A DNA stretch of 17,679 nucleotides, taken from contig JAJYGY010000358.1 of the NCBI GenBank assembly GCA_021790555.1, positions 1 to 17,679 on the forward strand, read 5' to 3'. How positions within the stretch are numbered: position 1 is the stretch's first letter; each line of letters begins with the position of its first letter. Source of the DNA: a bacterium. Lineage in GTDB: Bacteria > Oederibacteriota > JAJYGY01. A program made the translations under genes and the position numbers. The notes beneath the pieces were generated by a model. It was not told the origin of the DNA and did not search any database. It saw only the letters and a list, made by a program, of their open reading frames with translations. Positions 1 to 6,110 of this stretch are shown here, one piece after another.

Positions 1-269
1 ATCTCCTGGACCTGGACCCCAACCAGGTGTCCGCCAACGCGCTGATGAAGAGCCTGACGGGATCGGTGGCCAGGCAGAAGCTCTCGGCCGAGGAGTCCAA
101 GGACATGTACTTCAAGGGGGTCGGCCTCTACCTCGCCGGCAAGACCCCCCAGGCCATCCAGGTCTGGCAGGACCTCCTCAAGCGCAACCCCCAGTACCTG
201 GACGCCCGGCGCAGCATCGACCAGGCCCAGGCCGAACTCAAAGCCCTGAAGGAACGGAGCCGAGGATGA
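1..269 (+). CDS. TPR-repeat protein, C-terminal fragment (5' end outside window)
   Basis: The reading frame is already open at base 3 and ends at the TGA at 267-269, so this is the last ~89 codons of a longer gene; a GTG at 27 lies inside it and is not a convincing start. The segment from about base 87 to 245 has the spacing of a tetratricopeptide repeat: an aromatic/Gly helix (MYFKGVGLYLAGK), then an Ala/Ile-rich helix (AIQVWQDLLKRNPQY), then the start of a third helix. TPRs mediate protein-protein contacts; the partner cannot be named. The stop overlaps the ATG of the following phosphatase gene (ATGA), so the two are probably co-transcribed and translationally coupled, which hints at a role in or next to the signalling module. 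The full domain layout, including any signal peptide, lies upstream. Confidence 0.75.
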   Translation, partial: LLDLDPNQVSANALMKSLTGSVARQKLSAEESKDMYFKGVGLYLAGKTPQAIQVWQDLLKRNPQYLDARRSIDQAQAELKALKERSRG

Positions 270-1813
270 GCGCCAAAGACCAGCCTGAAAAGACCCTATC
301 CGCCGCGCCGCCGCCGCGCATTGGCGTTTCCATCGCCCAGAAGCTGGCGGCCGCGATTTCGGCGCTGATGGTGGTGTCCCTTTCCCTGCTGTCGGGTTTC
401 CTGGTGCTGCAGGCCCGCCAGGCCCTGCTCAAGGAGACCACCAACCGGGGCCTCATCATCGTGCGCAACCTGGCCTCCTACAGCGCCAGCGACCTGCTGG
501 TGCTCAACCCCCTCAAGCTGGCCACCTTCGTCAACGACGCGATGAAGAACGAGGCCATGGTCTACGCCGTGCTGGCCGACCAGAACGGCACCATCCAGGC
601 CTGCAACGACATGTCCAGGATCGGCCAGAAGTTCCTCCAGCCGGACGGCAGGCCCCTGGCCATGCAGGGCCTGCCCGAGGGCTTTTCGGTGGAGGAGGCC
701 AAGGACCCGGCCAGCGGAAGGTCCATCCTGGCCTTCAGCGCCCCGGTGGAGAAGAGCGGGGTGAAGCTGGGCACGGCCTTCCTGGCCCTGTCCCAGTCCG
801 AGATCCAGCAGGCCGTGGTGCAGTTCGTCGAGTACGCCGGCGCCCTGGCCCTCTTCTTCCTGGTGGCGGGGGTGCTGGGGGCGGTCCTTCTTTCGCGCTT
901 CATCGTGCGGCCGGTGAGGCGCCTCACCCAGGGCGCCCTGGCCATCGGGGGCGGCAACCTCGAAACCCAGATCAAGGTGCGCTCGCGCGACGAACTGGGC
1001 ATCCTGGCCTCTTCCTTCAACCAGATGACGGCCAGCCTGCGCCAGGCCCAGGAGGAACTGCTGGAGAAGCAGCGCATCCAGCAGGAACTTTCCATCGCCC
1101 AGGAGATCCAGAAGGCCCTGCTTCCCAAGACCACCCCCCGCATCCCGGGCTACCAGGTGGCCGCCTTCTACCAGCCTGCCAAGGAGGTGGGCGGCGACTA
1201 CTACGACTTCATCCCCCTGCCGGACGGGCGCCTGGCCTTCACCGTGGCGGACGTTTCGGGCAAGGGCGTGCCGGGCTCCCTGGGCATGACCATGGCGCGC
1301 TCGGTGCTGCGGGCCCAGGCCCTTTCCAACAGCCTGCCCGGAGACACCCTGCGCAAGGCCAACGAGGTCATCCAGCCCGACATCCGCAAGGGCATGTTCG
1401 TCACCATGTTCTACTGCGTGCTGGACCCGGCCTCCAACCGGCTGCAGTGCGCCAACGGGGGCCACAACCCGGCCTTCGTGCTGTCGGAGGGAAGGGGACT
1501 GCAGGCCGTGGCTCCGGAGGGCATGGCCCTGGGGATGGCCCCCCAGGACCTGTTTTTCGTGGAAGACTTCGAGCTGACCCTGGAGCCGGGAAGCCTGTTC
1601 GTGCTCTACACCGACGGGGTCACCGAGGCCATGAATTCCAAGAACGAGGAATACGGGGAGGCGCGCTTCCTGGATTCCCTTGCCCGGCACAGCCGCCAGG
1701 GCTTCGACCGCCTCACCGAAAGCCTGGTGGCGGACATCACGGCCTTCACCCAGGGGGCTCCGCAAAACGACGACATCACCCTGGTCATCCTGCGCCGCGC
1801 CGGCGCCGCCTGA
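266..1813 (+). CDS. Membrane HAMP-SpoIIE (PP2C) serine phosphatase, RsbU-like
   Basis: 515 aa. A membrane segment at about residues 26-49 and another at about 189-214 bracket a ~140-residue extracytoplasmic region resembling a Cache-type sensor (contains VYAVLADQNGTI). A HAMP linker follows (about 211-265, with RPVRRL and DELGILASSFNQM), then a coiled segment and a PP2C/SpoIIE catalytic domain (about 280-512). The metal-binding acidic motifs are all present: EVGGDYYD (307-314), ADVSGKG (328-334), YTDGVTEA (448-455) and NDDITL (501-506), so activity is expected. Known relatives (RsbU, SpoIIE) remove phosphate from a serine in a STAS anti-sigma antagonist; the two STAS proteins directly downstream are the obvious substrates. 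Topology suggests an external signal is passed through HAMP to the phosphatase. ATG at 266 overlaps the preceding TGA. Confidence 0.93.
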   Translation: MSAKDQPEKTLSAAPPPRIGVSIAQKLAAAISALMVVSLSLLSGFLVLQARQALLKETTNRGLIIVRNLASYSASDLLVLNPLKLATFVNDAMKNEAMVYAVLADQNGTIQACNDMSRIGQKFLQPDGRPLAMQGLPEGFSVEEAKDPASGRSILAFSAPVEKSGVKLGTAFLALSQSEIQQAVVQFVEYAGALALFFLVAGVLGAVLLSRFIVRPVRRLTQGALAIGGGNLETQIKVRSRDELGILASSFNQMTASLRQAQEELLEKQRIQQELSIAQEIQKALLPKTTPRIPGYQVAAFYQPAKEVGGDYYDFIPLPDGRLAFTVADVSGKGVPGSLGMTMARSVLRAQALSNSLPGDTLRKANEVIQPDIRKGMFVTMFYCVLDPASNRLQCANGGHNPAFVLSEGRGLQAVAPEGMALGMAPQDLFFVEDFELTLEPGSLFVLYTDGVTEAMNSKNEEYGEARFLDSLARHSRQGFDRLTESLVADITAFTQGAPQNDDITLVILRRAGAA

Positions 1814-1844
1814 CCCTCAGTGATCCATTTTCGGCGAGGAGGAT

Positions 1845-2204
1845 ATGGCAGCATTTTCCGTTGAAATCAAGGCTTCGGCTTTCGGCCGGCAGGCCACCGT
1901 GTTCGCCCTGGGAGGCCACCTGGACGCGGTGACCGTGTCGCAGCTGGAGGGCCGCTTCAAGGAAACGATGGAAGCGGGTCAGTACCACTGGGTGGTGGAT
2001 CTCTCGCAGCTGGACTACATCTCCAGCGCCGGGCTGGGGGCCTTCATCGGCGTCCTGGAGGAGGTCCGCTCGCACGGAGGGGACATCTTCTTCGTGGGCC
2101 TGTCGCCCAAGCTGCAGAAGATTTTCCAGGTGCTTGGCTTCCTCCGCATCTTCAGGATTTTCGCGGCCGAGGAGGAGGCCGTGCGGGAATTCGGCCTGCC
2201 ATGA
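1845..2204 (+). CDS. STAS-domain anti-sigma factor antagonist (RsbV/SpoIIAA-like)
   Basis: 119 aa, the normal length of a single-domain STAS protein. The core motif DLSQLDYISSAGLG (52-65) aligns with the SpoIIAA motif around its phosphorylated serine; by that alignment Ser61 is the phosphoacceptor. The C-terminal part (DIFFVGLSPKLQKIFQVLGF, about 80-99) is also typical. In known systems the unphosphorylated form binds an RsbW-like kinase and frees its sigma factor or other target, while phosphorylation by that kinase inactivates it. The RsbU-like phosphatase lies 31 bp upstream and a kinase domain is in the next gene, so this looks like a complete partner switch. A GAGGAGG Shine-Dalgarno at 1836-1842 is close to the ATG. 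The N-terminal domain of the next gene is a close paralogue. Confidence 0.92.
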   Translation: MAAFSVEIKASAFGRQATVFALGGHLDAVTVSQLEGRFKETMEAGQYHWVVDLSQLDYISSAGLGAFIGVLEEVRSHGGDIFFVGLSPKLQKIFQVLGFLRIFRIFAAEEEAVREFGLP

Positions 2205-2248
2205 ACCTCGGCGGTCCCGGGCCAAGGACCCATTTTTAGGGAAGTCCC

Positions 2249-3484
2249 GTGTCCAAACTCGAATTGAAATCGAGCACCATCCAGAAAGCGCCTTCCGTTA
2301 CCGTCGTTTCGGTGCAGGGTTCCCTCGACCTGGCCACCCTGGCCCAGCTGGAATCCTACCTGGAGGGCCTCAAGCAGCAGAAGCGCATGAAGATCGTCAT
2401 GGACCTGGCCGCCCTGGACTACATCAGCTCGTCCGGGCTGGGCTCCTTCCTGGGGATGGTGGACCACTTCCGCCAGGGGGGCGGCGACCTGGTCTTCGTG
2501 GGGCTCAGCCCCAAGATCCACCGGGTCTTTTCGGTGGTGGGTTTCCTGCGCCTGCTGACCGTGCTGGCCGACGTCGAGGCCGGCCTGGCCCATTTCGAGG
2601 GGCCCGCCGGCTCCATCCCCAGGCGCTTCAACCTGGCCGCCACGCCCGCCTCGCAGCATTCGGGCGAGGCCTTCCTGCTCAACATCGAGGCCGTGGACGA
2701 GTCCGGCCAGGTGGTGGCCTCTTATGCCGGAAAGGCCGCGCTGAAGCCGGGCTGGGGCATCGTCAGCCCGGCCCAGGCCGGCCCCTTCAAGCAGGGGCGC
2801 TGGTCCGGACCGGTGATCCTCACCGGCCCCGGGGAAGTCCCCTTGAAGGCCGTGGACCAGGGCGTCGAGGGCGAGGTGCGGGTCTCGGTGACGGAAACCC
2901 AGCCCCTGGCCCAGTTCCCCCTGACGGTCTCCTGCCCGGGCTGCCGCCGCCCCCTGTCGGTCCAGTCCGGGGACATCTTCCGCTGCACCGAATGCAATGA
3001 AATCTTCATGGTGGACCGCTGGGGCCACGCCTTTTCGCTGCGCAAGGGGGGTGGGTCGTCCGCGCCGGCGAGGAGCCTGCAGGTGAACTTTCCCGCCGAC
3101 GTGAACATCCTTTCCAACGTGCGTTCCTTCGTCACCGGCATCCTCAAGGAGGAGGGTTACGGCGAGGAGTTCATCAACGACGTGGAGATGGCCGCCGACG
3201 AGGCCATCACCAACGTGGTGGAACACGCCTACGAGTACGACGCCTCCAAGACCATCGGGCTGCGGCTCACCCTGGAAAAGAAGAAGCTCACCCTGCTCAT
3301 CCGGGACACGGGCAGGGCCTTCGATCCCGCCAGCCTTCCCGACGTGGACCTGGAAAACCACGTCAAGGAACGCAAGACCGGCGGCCTGGGAAGGTTCCTG
3401 ATGAAGACCCTGATGGATTCCGTGGAATACGCCAGCGGTCCGGACGGGAACACGCTGCTGATGGTGAAGCAGGTCAAACCCTGA
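2249..3484 (+). CDS. STAS - Ig-like - zinc-ribbon - RsbW-type kinase fusion
   Basis: 411 aa; GTG start at 2249 with AGGGAAG just upstream (2238-2244). Four parts are visible. (1) A STAS domain, about 1-115, with LDYISSSGLG; Ser61 aligns with the SpoIIAA phosphoserine. (2) About 125-217, a beta-rich segment resembling bacterial Ig-like repeats (FLLNIEAVDESGQVVASYAG, then GPFKQGRWSGPVIL). (3) A zinc-ribbon-like pair, C229-x2-C232 and C246-x2-C249. (4) A GHKL/HATPase_c domain of the RsbW/SpoIIAB type, about 277-411, with N-box EMAADEAITNVVEHAY (E318, N322), G1 box DTGRAFDP (D353) and a glycine loop KTGGLGRF (377-383). The last domain should be a serine kinase that phosphorylates STAS proteins and sequesters a target. 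Having substrate-type and kinase-type domains in one chain is unusual. Domains 1 and 4 are confident; 2 and 3 are by pattern. Confidence 0.88.
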   Translation: MSKLELKSSTIQKAPSVTVVSVQGSLDLATLAQLESYLEGLKQQKRMKIVMDLAALDYISSSGLGSFLGMVDHFRQGGGDLVFVGLSPKIHRVFSVVGFLRLLTVLADVEAGLAHFEGPAGSIPRRFNLAATPASQHSGEAFLLNIEAVDESGQVVASYAGKAALKPGWGIVSPAQAGPFKQGRWSGPVILTGPGEVPLKAVDQGVEGEVRVSVTETQPLAQFPLTVSCPGCRRPLSVQSGDIFRCTECNEIFMVDRWGHAFSLRKGGGSSAPARSLQVNFPADVNILSNVRSFVTGILKEEGYGEEFINDVEMAADEAITNVVEHAYEYDASKTIGLRLTLEKKKLTLLIRDTGRAFDPASLPDVDLENHVKERKTGGLGRFLMKTLMDSVEYASGPDGNTLLMVKQVKP

Positions 3485-3602
3485 ATTTCCGCGCGGCGCC
3501 CGCGTTGCGGTCCCGGCGCCGTGAAACGGCTTTTCTCCCCGCGGACAGGCGGAATCGGGCCGCGGCGGGAAACGGCCATCCGAACGGTTATGAGAGCGAG
3601 CC
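3485..3602. other. Intergenic gap between the partner-switch module and the c-di-GMP gene
   Basis: 118 bp without a gene. It holds one small hairpin followed by a short T run (listed separately) and is otherwise G+C-rich. I see no convincing -35/-10 pair for the downstream gene, and only a weak purine stretch (GAGAGCGAG, 3592-3600) before its ATG. Confidence 0.5.
3518..3536 (+). terminator. Possible weak intrinsic terminator
   Basis: A perfect 5-bp inverted repeat, GCCGT-GAA-ACGGC (3518-3530), is followed at once by TTTTCT. It lies 34 bp after the kinase-fusion stop, a natural place for a terminator. The stem is short and the T run has only four residues, so termination would be partial at best, and chance occurrence in G+C-rich DNA is possible. 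Confidence 0.35.
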
Positions 3603-6014
3603 ATGGGCATGACCCCCCCAGAACTGGACACCTACCGGAGCCTTTTCGACGACAGCCCGGTGCCGGCCCTGATCTTCGACCTTCAGGACCGCTCCGTGCT
3701 GGACGTCAACCAGGCCGCCACCCGGCAGTACGGTTATTCGAGGGAGGAATTTTCCTCCCTTTCCGTCGCCGCCCTCTACCCGCCCGAGGACGCCTCCCAG
3801 CTGGCCTTCCTGCTCAACCATTCGCCCGTGCTCAGCGGGGCCTTCCGCCACCTGCGCAAGGGGGGCGAGGCCATGCACGTGGAGCTGCACGCCCGCCAGG
3901 TGGAATTCCGCGGGCGCCAGGCCAAGCTGGTGCTGGCCTGGGACATCACCCGGCGGCGCGAGGCCATGCAGGCCCTCCGGGAGAGCGAGGAGGCCTACCG
4001 CCGCATCGTGGAGCTTTCGCCCGACGCCATCGTGGTGCTGAGCCAGGGCCGGGTGGTGTTCGCCAACATGTCCTGTGAAAGGCTGCTGGGAGTGGCCGGG
4101 CCCGAGGAACTGCTGGAAAGGGATTTTTTGGGCTTCGTCAGGCCGGACCTGCGGCCGGCCTGGAGCGAGGCGGTGCGGGGCGGGCAGGGAGGGGAGGAGG
4201 CCAGGGAGGGCGGCCTGACCGAGACCACCCTGGTGCGCCCGGACGGGACCGAGGTGGAGGCCGAGTTTTCCCGCTTCGCCCTGACCTACGCGGGAAAGCC
4301 CGCCCTGCAGGTTTCGCTGCGCGACGTGGGCGAGCGCAAGCGCATGGAAAGGGCCCTGAAGGAGAGCGAGGAGCGCTACAAGGGCCTGGTGGACGTGGCC
4401 TTCGACGGCGTGGCCATCCACCTGGGCGGCCTCATCCGCATGGCCAACCGGTCCTTCGAGAAGATCTTCCAGTACGAGCCGGGCGGGCTTCTGGGCCTGC
4501 CCCTGTCCTCCCTGATCGCCCCGGAAAACCAGGAATACCTGCAGTACGAGCTGGGCAAGCGCTCCGAGGAGCCCCTGGAGATGCTGGGGGTGCGCCAGGA
4601 CGGGAGCCAGGTGCACGTGGAGCTCAGCTCCAAGGCCTGCCTGTACCAGGGACAGAGCGCCTTCGTCACCGCCATCCGCGACATCACCGAGCGCAAGAAG
4701 GCCGAGGAGAGCATCCGCCAGCAGGCCTATTTCGACGGCCTGACCGGGCTCCCCAACCGCCTCCTCTTCCACGACCGGCTGGGCATGTCCCTGGAGCAGT
4801 CGCGGCGCAACCAGGGCCGCCTGGCGGTGATGTTCCTGGACCTGGACCGCTTCAAGCTCATCAACGACACCCTGGGGCACAACGTCGGCGACCAGCTGCT
4901 CCAGGGCGTGGCGGCCAGGATTTCGGGCTGCCTGCGCAAGGGGGACACCGTCTCGCGCCTGGGCGGGGACGAGTTCACCATCCTGCTTTCCGAGATCAGC
5001 AGCGCCGGGGACGCCGAACTGGTGGCCCGCAAGATCCTGGAATCGCTGGCCCCCCCCTTCCAGTTCGACGGCCACGAGATCCACGCCAGCACCAGCATCG
5101 GCATCAGCCTGTATCCCGAGCACGCCCAGGACGCCCTCAACCTGCTGAAGAAGGCCGACACGGCCATGTACCGGGCCAAGGAGGGCGGGCGCAACAACTT
5201 CGAAATCTACACCAGCACCATGGACGCCAAGTCCGTCAACAAGCTGGACCTGGAGAACAGCCTTCGCCAGGCCATCGAGCGCGAGGAGTTCGTTCTCTAC
5301 TACCAGCCCAAGATCGGCCTGGCCGACGGGGCGATCTGCGGGGCCGAGGCCCTGGTGCGCTGGATGCGGCCGGGCCTGGGGCTGGTGCCCCCGGACGAGT
5401 TCATCCCCCTGGCCGAGGAAACGCGCCTGATCCTGCCCCTGGGCGAATGGGTGCTGCGCGAGACATGCCGACAGGCCCGCCAGTGGCAGGTCCAGGGGCT
5501 GCCTCCCATCCCCCTGGCCGTCAACCTTTCGGCCTGGCAGTTCCACAAGCACACCCTGGTCTACAGCGTGGCCCGCATCCTGAAGGAAACCGGCCTGGAG
5601 GCGAGGTACCTGGAGCTGGAGATCACCGAAAGCATGGCCATGAAGAACGCCGGTTTCACCATGGCCATGCTGCAGGACCTGCTGGCCCTGGGCGTGCGGC
5701 TGGCCGTGGACGACTTCGGCAAGGGCTATTCGTCCCTCACCTACCTCAAGCGCTTCCCCCTGCACTGCCTCAAGATCGACCAATCCTTCATCTCCGACCT
5801 GGCAGCCCAGGCCAAGGACGCCGCCATCGTCAACGCCATCATCGTGCTGGCCCACAACCTGGGCCTGGAGGTGGTGGCCGAGGGCGTGGAGACGAAGGAA
5901 CAGCTCGAATTCCTCAGGCGGTCAGACTGCGACAAGGCCCAGGGATACTTCTTTTCCCGGCCCGTCCCCGCCGCCGAGTTCGAGGCCCTCCTGGCCAGGC
6001 CCAAGTTCCTGTGA
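3603..6014 (+). CDS. PAS-PAS-PAS-GGDEF-EAL cyclic-di-GMP synthase/phosphodiesterase
   Basis: 803 aa, no membrane segment or signal peptide, so probably a cytoplasmic sensor. Three PAS domains (about 8-118, 128-245, 254-366), each ending in a linker such as DITRRREAM or DITERKKAEE, precede a GGDEF domain (about 370-538) and an EAL domain (about 548-798). The cyclase signature GGDEF (454-458) is intact and preceded at the canonical distance by an RxxD inhibitory site (R445-D448). The phosphodiesterase residues also appear intact: EALVRW (E582), NLS (N641), ELEITES (E673), DDFGKGYSS (D703, D704), K724, EGVET (E760) and Q780. It should thus be able both to make and to degrade c-di-GMP, with PAS input setting the balance. 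ATG at 3603 is chosen because PAS1 starts directly after it; ATG at 3609 is an alternative. Confidence 0.95.
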   Translation: MGMTPPELDTYRSLFDDSPVPALIFDLQDRSVLDVNQAATRQYGYSREEFSSLSVAALYPPEDASQLAFLLNHSPVLSGAFRHLRKGGEAMHVELHARQVEFRGRQAKLVLAWDITRRREAMQALRESEEAYRRIVELSPDAIVVLSQGRVVFANMSCERLLGVAGPEELLERDFLGFVRPDLRPAWSEAVRGGQGGEEAREGGLTETTLVRPDGTEVEAEFSRFALTYAGKPALQVSLRDVGERKRMERALKESEERYKGLVDVAFDGVAIHLGGLIRMANRSFEKIFQYEPGGLLGLPLSSLIAPENQEYLQYELGKRSEEPLEMLGVRQDGSQVHVELSSKACLYQGQSAFVTAIRDITERKKAEESIRQQAYFDGLTGLPNRLLFHDRLGMSLEQSRRNQGRLAVMFLDLDRFKLINDTLGHNVGDQLLQGVAARISGCLRKGDTVSRLGGDEFTILLSEISSAGDAELVARKILESLAPPFQFDGHEIHASTSIGISLYPEHAQDALNLLKKADTAMYRAKEGGRNNFEIYTSTMDAKSVNKLDLENSLRQAIEREEFVLYYQPKIGLADGAICGAEALVRWMRPGLGLVPPDEFIPLAEETRLILPLGEWVLRETCRQARQWQVQGLPPIPLAVNLSAWQFHKHTLVYSVARILKETGLEARYLELEITESMAMKNAGFTMAMLQDLLALGVRLAVDDFGKGYSSLTYLKRFPLHCLKIDQSFISDLAAQAKDAAIVNAIIVLAHNLGLEVVAEGVETKEQLEFLRRSDCDKAQGYFFSRPVPAAEFEALLARPKFL

Positions 6015-6030
6015 CCCCCGCGCGCCCTCG

Positions 6031-6060
6031 TTGACCCCCCTGGAAACGGCATGTTATAAA
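6031..6060 (+). promoter_or_regulatory. Sigma70-type promoter with extended -10, upstream of ileS
   Basis: TTGACC (6031-6036), an 18-bp spacer, then TATAAA (6055-6060) preceded by TG-N (6052-6054), i.e. an extended -10. This is the best promoter match I see in the window and one of few A+T-rich spots in it. It lies 51 bp before the ileS ATG, directly after the end of the c-di-GMP gene, so it probably starts the ileS-HAD-lspA transcript. The predicted leader is only about 45 nt, too short for a T-box. Confidence 0.7.
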
Positions 6061-6110
6061 GGCCCTTCGGAGCGCCGCTTCGATCCGCCACCTCGCCGAA
6101 AGGTTCCCGC

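Noticed and set aside
3588..5855. 755-codon - strand open frame opposite the GGDEF-EAL gene
   Set aside because: Shadow of a gene with fully conserved motifs; composition is repetitive and domain-free.
6061..6110. T-box or other riboswitch in the ileS leader
   Set aside because: The leader after the predicted start site is only about 45 nt, with no room for a T-box structure.
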